Shown: piece by piece, positions 44,500 to 53,448 of the stretch
How positions within the stretch are numbered: position 1 is the first letter of the stretch
Layout: every line of letters begins with the position of its first letter
Origin: Pseudomonas sp. B21-040
GTDB lineage: Bacteria; Pseudomonadota; Gammaproteobacteria; Pseudomonadales; Pseudomonadaceae
Assembly: GCF_024748695.1 (NCBI RefSeq)
Contig: NZ_CP087176.1
Span: 4,395,501-4,459,500 of the forward strand
Length of the DNA stretch: 64,000 nucleotides
Direction of reading: 5' to 3'
Position numbers and translations under genes: made by a program
The notes under the pieces: model-generated
The model's input: only the letters and a program-made list of their open reading frames with translations
Told to the model about the DNA's origin: nothing
Databases searched by the model: none

Positions 44500-45264
44500 T
44501 TACACGGGGTTAAAACGCGCCTCACGTTTATCGAGAAAAGCCTGCATGCCTTCTTGTTGCCCAGGGGTGGAAAACAACCCATGGAACGCCCTTCGCTCGT
44601 ACAGCAGACCTTCGCGCAATCCAGACTCCAGCGCACGATCAACCGCTTCGCGCGCCGCCATGGTAGCGGTCTTGGCAAAACCGGCGATGGTCTGCGCCGC
44701 TGCCAGGGACTCCTCCAGCAGATCGGCGGCGGCAATCACTCTCGACACCAACCCCGCCCGTTCGGCTTCCTGGGCAGACATCGAACGTCCGGTCAGAATC
44801 ATGTCCATGGCTTTGGATTTGCCGATCAGATGCGTGAGACGCTGGGTGCCCCCGATGCCTGGCATCACGCCCAGTTTGATCTCCGGTTGAGCAAATTGCG
44901 CGTTGTCGGCAGCAAAGATCAGGTCGCACATCATGGCTAACTCACAACCGCCGCCAAAGGCATATCCGGCGACGGCTGCCAGTTTGGGGGTACGTAACGC
45001 GGCAAAGGCTTCCCACCCGGCAAAGTAATCCTCGTGAACCATGTCCAGATATGACTTTTGCTGCATTTCCTTGATATCGGCGCCAGCGGCGAAAAAATCC
45101 TCCGTACCCGTCAGGACGAAACACCCCACCTGCGGGTCCCGATCCAGTCGTTGCAGGATGTCCAGCAATTCGCGCATGAGTTCATCATTCAGGGCGTTCC
45201 GGGCTTGCGGGCGGTTGAGACGAATCAATACGACTCGATCATGACGTTCGATCAATGTGTACAT
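44500..45264 (-). CDS. Enoyl-CoA hydratase (crotonase family) of the adenylation/TmpA-like operon
   Basis: A 254-residue crotonase. Both catalytic glutamates of classical enoyl-CoA hydratases are kept (GGGCELAMMCD and QPEIKLGVMPG), and the oxyanion hole is in FFAAGADIKEM, so it should hydrate an enoyl-CoA. It is the third gene of a minus-strand operon, 47 nt after the TmpA-like oxidoreductase gene. ATG 45262-45264 with GAGGT before it is chosen over an upstream extension. Confidence 0.85.
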   Translation of the reverse strand: MYTLIERHDRVVLIRLNRPQARNALNDELMRELLDILQRLDRDPQVGCFVLTGTEDFFAAGADIKEMQQKSYLDMVHEDYFAGWEAFAALRTPKLAAVAGYAFGGGCELAMMCDLIFAADNAQFAQPEIKLGVMPGIGGTQRLTHLIGKSKAMDMILTGRSMSAQEAERAGLVSRVIAAADLLEESLAAAQTIAGFAKTATMAAREAVDRALESGLREGLLYERRAFHGLFSTPGQQEGMQAFLDKREARFNPV

Positions 45265-45311
45265 GGTGACCTCGTTGAATAATGGTTGAATGGCGAGCAC
45301 TTGCTCACACC

Positions 45312-46637
45312 TCAGGAATCCCAGATCGCGCCATAGGCCGGAATACCCCGACCTTCCATTTCCTCGACCACACGTTGAGTCAGTGCCTGGTTGGAAATGC
45401 AGATCACGGCCTCTGCACCGGTCGCTTGAACTGCGTCATAGGCCAGTTGCACCAGATCGGGTTTGCCGAGCACATCGGTGTCCCAGATCAAGGCGTCGGG
45501 CTCGGCCCGGAGAATCTCCTCCACCAGTTCGTCACCGTAGGTTTTGCGTGGGTTGCGGGTCGACCAGATCAGATGTATCGGTACCTGCCTGGCAAGAAGA
45601 TGAGGCAGCACCGGGCCAATACCACTACCGGTCGCGATATACACCACCGACTTGAACAGGGTTTCTATGTGCGCCACACCGGCGGTGGTAATGCCTTTGA
45701 CCCAGACGTGAGTCGGCATTTGCTCGATGAATTCGCCGGTCCAGTCCCCGGCACGGGAAATGATCAGGCGGAAACCGGCCTGCCCCGGCGCGGGAATGTT
45801 GGCAAACGAATGCCATTCCAGCAGCGGATTGAGACTGATGGCGTTTGACGAACCTGCAAACGGCGTGACATGCCCGAACCGGGCAATCACAGCGTGGGAT
45901 GAAGTCCTGAGTAACTGCACCGGCACTTTGCGTAAACGCAGCCATGGCAGCGCAATACTGAACGTCAGGACCACCAGCATCCAAAAGGGAACAGAAGTGG
46001 CCAGTACTTCTTGCAACGGCACTTGCGGGTTCTGATCACGGGCAAACACAAAGGTCGATACCCAAAACAAAGCGAGCGCCGTCCAGCCACCGAAGCGATG
46101 TGTTCGTTCGAATCCATTGTGCAAACGTGAGCGAATCCCGGGATGCGCCATGGTCGCTATCAGCAACAACACGCCCAGCAGTGCTGCGTTCACCCACAGA
46201 AGCGCTGCCGAAACGCCGCCCTTGTCATCAATCCAATGCCAACCCAATGAGCCTAGCAATGCCACGAACCAGCCAATGGCTGCCAAGGCTGCGCCGCTGT
46301 GCAGCCCACCAAAGTGATAGACCTTGGCCAATGAACGACGAATCGGCAGCGGCCAACGGGTGGGAGCCCGGGTGGCTAGCCAGAACAGCAGGTTGATGAC
46401 GTATTGCTGACGAATCAAAATCGCCAACGACAGATTCGCCAACACCAACCCCGCCAGCATTTCCAGTGCAACACCGGAGGGGGTCCACCATTGCCCCGCG
46501 TTCAACCCATGCGCCAGCGCGGCACCATTAAGTACCAGTACCAATGCCACAAGGCGGTTGTAATGAGAGAACACCGACAGCGTTCCGAGCCGTCGCCAAA
46601 TCGCACGCTTGGCGGGTAGACCGCCGGCGGTGCTCAT
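45312..46637 (-). CDS. TmpA-like membrane oxidoreductase (flavin/NAD-binding)
   Basis: A 441-residue inner-membrane protein. Residues 1-240 contain about six hydrophobic spans with several histidines (AHGL, YHFGGLH, RTHRFGG) that could bind haem. The C-terminal half resembles a ferredoxin-NADP reductase module, with FRLIISRAGDWTG and the nucleotide-binding YIATGSGIGPVLPHLL. It resembles the fungal TmpA family, in which the same membrane oxidoreductase is sometimes fused to an adenylation domain. Its ATG overlaps the stop of the adenylation gene by 4 bp, a split version of such a fusion. The reaction is unknown; reduction of an adenylated or thioesterified acid is one possibility. Confidence 0.72.
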   Translation of the reverse strand: MSTAGGLPAKRAIWRRLGTLSVFSHYNRLVALVLVLNGAALAHGLNAGQWWTPSGVALEMLAGLVLANLSLAILIRQQYVINLLFWLATRAPTRWPLPIRRSLAKVYHFGGLHSGAALAAIGWFVALLGSLGWHWIDDKGGVSAALLWVNAALLGVLLLIATMAHPGIRSRLHNGFERTHRFGGWTALALFWVSTFVFARDQNPQVPLQEVLATSVPFWMLVVLTFSIALPWLRLRKVPVQLLRTSSHAVIARFGHVTPFAGSSNAISLNPLLEWHSFANIPAPGQAGFRLIISRAGDWTGEFIEQMPTHVWVKGITTAGVAHIETLFKSVVYIATGSGIGPVLPHLLARQVPIHLIWSTRNPRKTYGDELVEEILRAEPDALIWDTDVLGKPDLVQLAYDAVQATGAEAVICISNQALTQRVVEEMEGRGIPAYGAIWDS

Positions 46638-48235
46638 GCGCTCACCGTTGGTACAACATTGACATCAAGCCTGGCCTGTTGCGCTTGTTCCAGCAGCAGC
46701 CGCTTGTCGACTTTACCCCGTGACGTCAGGGGAATGTGGTCCACAGCGATGATCAACAAAGGTACGCAATAGTAGGCGAGGCGCTCCTCGCAGAGACGTC
46801 TCGCCTCTTCGACATCGGTGGACGCGGGGCTGACGAAGGCAACCAGATGACGACTGTCGAGTTTCAGCGTGACCGCCCTCTCGCAGGAGGCGCACGACTC
46901 CAGCACCGCGGACACGCTATCGAGTTCAACCCGAAAACCCCGCACCTTGACTTGATCATCGACGCGCCCCAAGTGTTCGAGCTCGCCATCTTCTGTCCAG
47001 CGTCCCAGGTCGCGAGTGCGAAACATCATCCGGTTCTCACCGAGAAAGGGATCGGGGCGATAACGTTCGGCAGTGAGAGCGGTATTCCCCAGGTATCCGG
47101 CCGTCACGCAATCCCCGCCAGCCCACATCTCCCCTTGCACCCCTGTGGCACAAGGTCGACCGTTTTCATCGAGTACGTACACCGTGTTATTGGGCGTGGG
47201 TTTGCCGATGGTCAGGGCCTTACCGGTCTGGTAGCGCTGCATGGTGTTGACGATGGTGGTTTCGGTCGGTCCGCAGGCATTGAAAAAAATGCAGAACGAA
47301 GACCAGCGATCGGCCAGGGGCTGTGGACACGGCTCACCGGCAACGGCAACGACCTTGACCTGCTGGCAACGTGCCGGATCGAGTGTGCCGAGAATCGACG
47401 GCGTGGCGATCAGTACATCGCATTGTTCGGCAGTCTGAGCAATGTCTTTGCCACGGATCATTAACGTCGCGCCATGGGCCAGGCAACCCAAAATCTCCCA
47501 GGCGGCCATATCGAAGGCGATGTTTAGAATCTGCCCGACCTTGAGCCCAGGCTTCATGCCGAGGTTGCCAGGTTCCGTCAGCAGAATATTGCAGACATTA
47601 CGCTGGGTAACCCGAACCCCGTTGGGCTGTCCGGTGGTACCGGAGGTGAACAAAAGGAAGCACAGGTGATCCGGGGTCATTAACGGCGTACAGGCCACGT
47701 TCAATTCGTCCGATTGCATTGACGCCTCGGACATGAACGTATCAAGGCAAATGCAGTGCTGCGCCGCAGTCAGGGGAATCTGCGACTGCAGGTTCGACAG
47801 CGTCAGCACCAAACGTGTGTCGGCAACCTCCATGATGTGGCGCAATTGCGTCGCAGGGGTGATCCCCACGTGCTGGGGAATGTAGGCCGCACCTGCTTTC
47901 AACGCAGCCAACATGCCTACCAGCATGGGGATCGACCGTTCCACGAACAAGGCAACGTGATCACCTGGATTGACGCCTTCCTTTATCAACAAGGCAGCCA
48001 GTCGATTGGCCTGTCTGTTCAATTCTCGGTAGGTGATGGATTCACCCAGGCAATGGGCCGCAACACCTTGTGGGTTGGTCACGGCTTGCGCTTCGATTGC
48101 ATGATGAATCAAGGAGAACGCTGGCTTGACCGTCGGCCCACAAGCAAAAGGCTGCCAAAGCTCCTGATCGACTGCGGACACAGGCATCGCACAATAGGCT
48201 AATGCTGGTTTGAGGGTGATTGCGTGCTCTTGCAT
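46634..48235 (-). CDS. Stand-alone NRPS-type adenylation protein
   Basis: A 533-residue adenylate-forming enzyme of the NRPS A-domain type. Core motifs: LLFTSGTTGQPNGV (A3), FNACGPTETT (A5), YRTRD-like RTRDLGRW (A7), RVDDQVKVRGFRVEL (A8) and the catalytic Lys in LTSRGKVDKRLL (A10). It ends about 20 residues after A10, so there is no carrier or condensation domain, and none is encoded next door. It would activate an amino or other carboxylic acid as its adenylate. ATG 48233-48235 is the start used; a TTG 36 nt upstream is possible. It heads a three-gene operon. Confidence 0.85.
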   Translation of the reverse strand: MQEHAITLKPALAYCAMPVSAVDQELWQPFACGPTVKPAFSLIHHAIEAQAVTNPQGVAAHCLGESITYRELNRQANRLAALLIKEGVNPGDHVALFVERSIPMLVGMLAALKAGAAYIPQHVGITPATQLRHIMEVADTRLVLTLSNLQSQIPLTAAQHCICLDTFMSEASMQSDELNVACTPLMTPDHLCFLLFTSGTTGQPNGVRVTQRNVCNILLTEPGNLGMKPGLKVGQILNIAFDMAAWEILGCLAHGATLMIRGKDIAQTAEQCDVLIATPSILGTLDPARCQQVKVVAVAGEPCPQPLADRWSSFCIFFNACGPTETTIVNTMQRYQTGKALTIGKPTPNNTVYVLDENGRPCATGVQGEMWAGGDCVTAGYLGNTALTAERYRPDPFLGENRMMFRTRDLGRWTEDGELEHLGRVDDQVKVRGFRVELDSVSAVLESCASCERAVTLKLDSRHLVAFVSPASTDVEEARRLCEERLAYYCVPLLIIAVDHIPLTSRGKVDKRLLLEQAQQARLDVNVVPTVSA

Positions 48236-48404
48236 GAAAAAAGTCTCAACGGGCTCAATGTGTAAGCTCAAGGCCGGCTGAACTGAGTGCCGGTTGCGCT
48301 TGTTATGAGGGTTGAGCCACGACGCTTGATGCCGTTACATGGATTACAACCAGACAGGAACAGTCCTACAGAAAGTGGACCGTGGGATTTTCTTTTCCAG
48401 TAGA

Positions 48405-48431
48405 GGGAATAACCTGCAGTAGCCGGCGTCT
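48405..48431 (+). promoter_or_regulatory. ECF promoter of the sigma/anti-sigma operon
   Basis: GGGAATAA (48405-48412), 14 nt, CGTCT (48427-48431): identical boxes and spacing to the catalase promoter at 44420-44446, implying autoregulation and a common sigma factor. Confidence 0.75.
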
Positions 48432-48477
48432 TCCTTGTCAATGCCGCCCTTCACTGACTCAAGACACACCCTTCCCC

Positions 48478-48984
48478 ATGAACGATATCGACGAACAACT
48501 CAGAGAAATCATTCCCAGGCTGCGGCGTTTCGCGGTGTCGCTGACGCGCAATCCCAGCGCTGCCGACGATCTGGTGCAGTCGAGCCTGGAGCGCGCCCTG
48601 TCGAGTTGGGGCGACAAACGCCCCGAGGGCGACTTGCGCGCCTGGCTGTTTTCAATCCTTTATCGCCAGTTTCTGGATGCCCACCGCCGTTCCCGGCGCT
48701 ATGCGCGGATGCTCGAATTCTTTACCGGGCGTGACGACGCACAACCATCGGTCGAGCGCACGGTGATTGCCCAATCGACACTGCAAGCCTTCGATCAGCT
48801 CACCACCGAACAGCGCGCGCTGCTGCTCTGGGTGTCGGTGGAAGGTTTGAGTTATAAAGAGGTCGCCGCGATTCTCAACGTCCCTACCGGCACCGTGATG
48901 TCCCGCCTGTCCCGCGCACGCCAGGCCTTGCGCCAGCTCAGCGACGGCGAAATCACCAGCCCTTCTCTGCGGATACTCAAATGA
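48478..48984 (+). CDS. ECF-family RNA polymerase sigma factor
   Basis: A 168-residue sigma70 of the extracytoplasmic-function class. Region 2 spans about residues 12-75 (SAADDLVQSSLERALSSW, then LRAWLFSILYRQFLDAHRR); region 4 spans about 105-155 (LLLWVSVEGLSYKEVAAIL). It overlaps the anti-sigma gene by 4 bp. The shared promoter motif indicates that it activates itself and the catalase/cytochrome pair, probably after oxidative stress. ATG 48478 is chosen since homology starts there. Confidence 0.92.
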   Translation: MNDIDEQLREIIPRLRRFAVSLTRNPSAADDLVQSSLERALSSWGDKRPEGDLRAWLFSILYRQFLDAHRRSRRYARMLEFFTGRDDAQPSVERTVIAQSTLQAFDQLTTEQRALLLWVSVEGLSYKEVAAILNVPTGTVMSRLSRARQALRQLSDGEITSPSLRILK

Positions 48985-49733
48985 TCAGCATGCCCCCGAG
49001 CGAGCGTGACCTGCACGCCTACGTCGATCACCAGCTCAACGACGCCGACCGACACCTGATGGAAACCTATCTGGCCAGTCACCCTGAAGTGGCCGTGCAA
49101 GTGCGCGCCTGGCAGCAGGATGCTCAACAATTGCGCGCCGCCCTGAGCGGCACGCTGCAACTCCCCGTCAATCAGGACCTCGACCCGGCGCTGATTCGCC
49201 AGCGCCTAAAACACCAGTCCCGTCGTCATCTGGCCAGCGCGGCGGTGCTGTTGATCGCTGTTGCCGTGGGTGGATTGAGCGGCTGGCAAGCGCGCGAGAT
49301 GACCCTGGCCAGCGCCCAGACGCCGATGGCCGATGCCATGCAGGCTTATCGCCTGATCGCCCAGCAAGGCATCCTGCCGGCGGACTACAAAGCCGTCGCC
49401 GACGGCGACATGCAAGGTTGGCTCGACCGTTATTTCACCCAGGCCCATCGCCTGCCTGACTTGTCGAGTTCAGGCTTCAAACCGGTCAGCGGCCGTTTGC
49501 TCAGTACCGAACAAGGGCCGGCGGCCATGGTGGTTTACGAGGATCAGGGCGGGCACAAGATCAGCTTCTACGTGCGCCCACCAGGCCCGAAAAACAATTT
49601 GCTGCCACGAGGCAGTCGCAGCGACGGCGAGTTGCAGGCCGAGTACTGGTCCGGCGGCGGCTACAACTATGCGATGGTCAGCCCGAGCGACACGCCAGCA
49701 GCGCAGATGCTCAAGAAAACGGTGCAGTTCTGA
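48981..49733 (+). CDS. Transmembrane anti-sigma factor
   Basis: A 250-residue single-pass protein. Residues 1-80 form a cytoplasmic sigma-binding region (DLHAYVDHQLNDADRHLMETY); there is one span at about residues 84-102 (SAAVLLIAVAVGGLSGW) and a periplasmic domain to the end. No zinc-binding HxxxCxxC pattern is present. It should hold the upstream ECF factor inactive until a periplasmic signal is sensed. Confidence 0.88.
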   Translation: MISMPPSERDLHAYVDHQLNDADRHLMETYLASHPEVAVQVRAWQQDAQQLRAALSGTLQLPVNQDLDPALIRQRLKHQSRRHLASAAVLLIAVAVGGLSGWQAREMTLASAQTPMADAMQAYRLIAQQGILPADYKAVADGDMQGWLDRYFTQAHRLPDLSSSGFKPVSGRLLSTEQGPAAMVVYEDQGGHKISFYVRPPGPKNNLLPRGSRSDGELQAEYWSGGGYNYAMVSPSDTPAAQMLKKTVQF

Positions 49734-49851
49734 TTCGTTTCAGGTGGGTGTAAAACGCGGCGTCCGTCGACATGACTGGAAGGGAAATTCCCCAACTGGT
49801 TACACTACGCCGCCGCTGCTCGGGGAGCCGGCCTGACGATTTCGGGGTGAC

Positions 49852-50988
49852 ATGACCATGGCCGCTCGACCGCCTGACCGTTCGCGACTCACACCGCGCT
49901 TGCCTTCCTTGCGCGGCCTGTTCGGCAAGACGCTCGCGGCCCCTGCCTGCGGGATGGCGGCAGGTAAAGCCGTCCACGACTACTTTCGGCAAAAGGCCCA
50001 TGCCCAGGGTTATACCCTCAGCCATAGCCAGCAGCGCGTGATCGACTGCATGGCACAGCACGCCACGGCGCTGCTGGGTGCGTCGGCGAAAACGCCGCCC
50101 GGTCTTTACTTGCATGGTGCGGTCGGGCGCGGCAAGAGCTGGTTGCTCGACGGTTTCTTCCAGGCGATCCCTATCGAGGCAAAACAGCGCCTGCACTTCC
50201 ATGAGTTTTTTGCGCAATTGCACCAGGGCATGTTCATCCATCGCGATCAGCCCGATGCGCTGGCATCCACCCTCGATGAGCTGCTGAACGATTGCCGGGT
50301 GTTGTGTTTCGACGAGTTTCACGTCCATGACATCGGCGATGCGATGCTCATCACGCGACTGTTCAAGGCACTGTTTCGTCGCGGCATCCTGTTGCTGGTG
50401 ACGTCCAACTACCCGCCGGAAGGCTTGCTGCCCAACCCGCTCTACCATGCGCGTTTCAAACCGGTCATCGACCTGATCCACGCCCGCATGCACGTGATGG
50501 AAGTCGGCGGCCCGCATGACTACCGCAGTCAGGTGCGAACGCACGTGCAACAGGTGTTCACCCAGGGCCGGTATGTCTGGCCGGGCAGCGTCGCACAACG
50601 TCAGGCGTTGAACCTGCCCGAACGCAACCCCACGCCATTGCAACTAGCGGTCGGCACCCGCCACCTGCAAGCGCAGCACTGCGCAGAACGGACCATCGCG
50701 TTCACCTTTGGCGACCTGTGCGAACACCCTACCGCCGTCATGGATTATCTGGAGCTGTGCCGGCGCTTCGATCACTGGATCATCGACGAACTGCCCAACC
50801 TGGCCGACTGTTCAATCGCCGCGCAGCAGCGTTTCATCAATTTGATCGACGTTTTATACGATCAGGACAAGCACCTGACATTGCTCGGCCTGCAATCACT
50901 GCGCGAAAACCTGGGCGGCGATGCCATCGATCTGGCCCGCACGCGTAGCCGTCTGGGGCAGTTGCTGGAAGTGCGCGCAACGGCCTGA
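49852..50988 (+). CDS. zapE: ZapE-family AAA ATPase
   Basis: A 378-residue AFG1/ZapE-type ATPase. Walker A is GAVGRGKS (about residue 88), Walker B is LCFDEFHVHD, and the conserved TSNYPPEGL sensor segment follows. ZapE is linked to Z-ring constriction; Pseudomonas genomes often carry two homologues, so this could be a paralogue. A GGGGTGAC site precedes ATG 49852. Confidence 0.85.
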   Translation: MTMAARPPDRSRLTPRLPSLRGLFGKTLAAPACGMAAGKAVHDYFRQKAHAQGYTLSHSQQRVIDCMAQHATALLGASAKTPPGLYLHGAVGRGKSWLLDGFFQAIPIEAKQRLHFHEFFAQLHQGMFIHRDQPDALASTLDELLNDCRVLCFDEFHVHDIGDAMLITRLFKALFRRGILLLVTSNYPPEGLLPNPLYHARFKPVIDLIHARMHVMEVGGPHDYRSQVRTHVQQVFTQGRYVWPGSVAQRQALNLPERNPTPLQLAVGTRHLQAQHCAERTIAFTFGDLCEHPTAVMDYLELCRRFDHWIIDELPNLADCSIAAQQRFINLIDVLYDQDKHLTLLGLQSLRENLGGDAIDLARTRSRLGQLLEVRATA

Positions 50989-51068
50989 CAAGCGCGCCCC
51001 CTTTACCGTTATCATGTCGCCCATTTCCGGGGCCCTGCGCCTTCACTTGATCAAAAGCGAACCCGCTC

Positions 51069-52382
51069 ATGGATACCCTCGCCCAACTGCGCGCCGGCCA
51101 ACTGACTGGCATCACCCGCCTGGACCTGGCCTGCGGCCTGACAGAGTTCCCCCGGGAAATCTTCGACCTGGCGGACTCGCTGGAAGTGCTCAACCTCAGC
51201 GGCAATGCCCTGAGCAGCCTGCCCGATGACCTCCATCGCCTGACCCGTTTACGCGTGCTGTTCTGCTCGGACAACTTGTTCACCGAGCTGCCTGCGTGCC
51301 TGGGCCAATGCGCCGCGCTGACGATGATCGGCTTCAAGGCCAATGCCATCGAAACGGTCCCGGCCGCCGCGCTGCCACCGTTGCTGCGCTGGTTGATCCT
51401 GACCGACAACCGCATCACCGAACTGCCAATGGAACTGGGCGAGCGGCCCTACCTGCAAAAACTCATGCTCGCCGGTAACCGCTTGCAGCGCCTGCCGCGA
51501 AGCTTGAGCCAGTGCCATCGGCTCGAACTGATCCGCATCGCCGCCAATCAGCTCAGCGAACTTCCCGAATGGCTGCTGACCTTGCCCAGCCTGACCTGGC
51601 TGGCGTACGCCGGTAACCCCCTGGAAACCGAAGCCGATGCGGCTGCGCTGCAAGCCACGCCGCTTATCCAGTGGGACCAATTGCGTCTGGAACAGTTGCT
51701 GGGCGAAGGCGCTTCGGGGGTGATTCATCGGGCGACCTGGAGCCCGGAGGGGCATCCGCAGACATCGGTCGCGGTGAAGCTCTACAAGGGCGAAATGACC
51801 AGCGATGGTTCACCGCTGCACGAAATGAACGCCTGCATCACCGCAGGCCTTCACCCCAACCTGATCCAGGTCAAAGGCCGAATCGTCGGTCATCCCGAGC
51901 AGCAGGCCGGGCTGGTGATGCAACTGATCGACCCGAGTTATCGCAACCTGGCCGCGCTGCCAAGCCTGGCGTCCTGCACCCGCGACATCTACACCGAAAA
52001 CACCCGTTTCAGTGCGGGCGTGGCCTTACGCATTGCCCATGGCATTGCTTCGGCGGCCAGGCATTTGCACCGCCAAGGCATCACCCACGGCGACCTCTAT
52101 GGCCACAACATCCTGTGGAACGAGCACGGCGATTGCCTGCTGGGCGATTTTGGCGCCGCGTCTTTCCACGCGACGGTGGACAGCCATGAAAGCCGGGCGC
52201 TGCAGCGCATCGAGGTGCGGGCATTTGGTGTGTTGCTGGGGGAACTGCTGGAACGCATCGACTCGGGGTTGAGCAATATCGCGCGCGAGGAGCTGCAAGT
52301 GTTGCAGGAGCGCTGCTGTCAGCCAGATGTGCTGAAACGACCGGGGTTCAGCGAGATTGTGCGGGAGCTGCAGGATCGGTGA
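51069..52382 (+). CDS. Leucine-rich-repeat protein with a C-terminal protein-kinase-like domain
   Basis: A 437-residue cytoplasmic protein. Residues 15-195 hold about seven leucine-rich repeats (LEVLNLSGNALSSLP, LRWLILTDNRITELP). Residues 207-437 form a kinase-like fold: glycine loop LLGEGASGVIHRA, VAIK-type lysine in SVAVKLYKG, catalytic loop HGDLYGHNIL (Asp and Asn kept; G replaces the usual R) and LGDFGAA. LRR plus kinase in one polypeptide recalls eukaryotic receptor kinases, but here there is no membrane span. Kinase activity looks possible; targets are unknown. It stands as a single-gene unit after zapE. Confidence 0.85.
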   Translation: MDTLAQLRAGQLTGITRLDLACGLTEFPREIFDLADSLEVLNLSGNALSSLPDDLHRLTRLRVLFCSDNLFTELPACLGQCAALTMIGFKANAIETVPAAALPPLLRWLILTDNRITELPMELGERPYLQKLMLAGNRLQRLPRSLSQCHRLELIRIAANQLSELPEWLLTLPSLTWLAYAGNPLETEADAAALQATPLIQWDQLRLEQLLGEGASGVIHRATWSPEGHPQTSVAVKLYKGEMTSDGSPLHEMNACITAGLHPNLIQVKGRIVGHPEQQAGLVMQLIDPSYRNLAALPSLASCTRDIYTENTRFSAGVALRIAHGIASAARHLHRQGITHGDLYGHNILWNEHGDCLLGDFGAASFHATVDSHESRALQRIEVRAFGVLLGELLERIDSGLSNIAREELQVLQERCCQPDVLKRPGFSEIVRELQDR

Positions 52383-52410
52383 CCGCTTCGCGGTCATTCG
52401 TCGCAACGCC

Positions 52411-52490
52411 GCCCGGAGCAGGCTCGCTCCTACATTGGATCTGTGTATGACGGAGATCCAATGTAGGAGTGAGCCTGCTCGCGATAGCGG
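52411..52490. repeat. REPIN
   Basis: Inverted REP pair (GGCTCGCTCCTACATTGGAT and its complement) between the LRR-kinase gene and the converging yebC-like gene. Confidence 0.85.
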
Positions 52491-52508
52491 TATTACTGAA
52501 GAGTCAAA

Positions 52509-53216
52509 TTACCCAGCCAGACCCACAAACATATCCTGCACATCATCATGGTTGTCGAGGCCTTCCAGGAACGCTTCGACTTCAGCCATTTGTTCATCGC
52601 TCAATCCGCTGACCGGGTTCTTCGGCTGATAGCCCAGTTTCGCCGACAACACCGTGAAACCTTGCTCCGGCAGGGCTTTTTGCACCGCGTCGAGGTCCGC
52701 AGGTTCAGTCAGGAACAGGGTCGTGCCCTCTTCTTCACCTGGCTCAAAGTCCTGGGCACCGGCTTCAATCGCCGCCATTTCAGGGTCGGCGTCCGGGCTG
52801 TCCGGGGACGCCTCGATCATGCCGACATGGTTGAAGTCCCACGCCACGGAGCCGGAAGCACCCAGTTGGCCCTTACGGAACGCCACGCGGATTTCCGCCA
52901 CGGTGCGGTTGATGTTGTCGGTCACGCATTCAACGATCAGCGGCACCTGGTGCGGGGCGAAGCCTTCGTAAGTCACGCGATGGTATTGCACGGTTTCGCC
53001 CAACAGGCCCGCGCCTTTCTTGATCGCGCGATCGAGGGTTTCCTTGGGCATCGAGGCTTTCTTGGCCTGTTCAACCACAAGTCGCAGATGTGCGTTGGTG
53101 GCGGTATCGGCACCGTTGCGCGCAGCAATGGTGATTTCTTTCACCAGTTTGCCGAAAATCTTGCCTTTGGCGTTGGATGCCGCTTCTTTGTGTTTAACCT
53201 TCCACTGTGCGCCCAT
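52509..53216 (-). CDS. YebC/PmpR-family protein (YeeN-type paralogue)
   Basis: A 235-residue TACO1/YebC-family protein, with the conserved [20 protein letters not shown] and [13 protein letters not shown] segments near the N-terminus. The family was described as transcriptional regulators and more recently as helping ribosomes at proline stretches. It is probably not the yebC of the ruv locus, as no ruv genes are near; it resembles the E. coli YeeN type. Confidence 0.88.
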   Translation of the reverse strand: MGAQWKVKHKEAASNAKGKIFGKLVKEITIAARNGADTATNAHLRLVVEQAKKASMPKETLDRAIKKGAGLLGETVQYHRVTYEGFAPHQVPLIVECVTDNINRTVAEIRVAFRKGQLGASGSVAWDFNHVGMIEASPDSPDADPEMAAIEAGAQDFEPGEEEGTTLFLTEPADLDAVQKALPEQGFTVLSAKLGYQPKNPVSGLSDEQMAEVEAFLEGLDNHDDVQDMFVGLAG

Positions 53217-53448
53217 TACTCACTCTCTTGATCTGTGGCGCCGAGACATCTATTGGCCGACGCGTTGTGCAAGTTTATACGGCCTAAAGTTGGCAATCGA
53301 CCAAAAAATGCGGACTGATTTAGCGCCCTCGCCGATCGACATATTCACCAGCACTCGTAGGACGATTCTGAAATGCCGATTTGCGGTGACCATTGTGGGG
53401 CTTGGTTTCGTACCCTTCGCGTCCCATTCCATGGCAGAAGCGTGTTCA

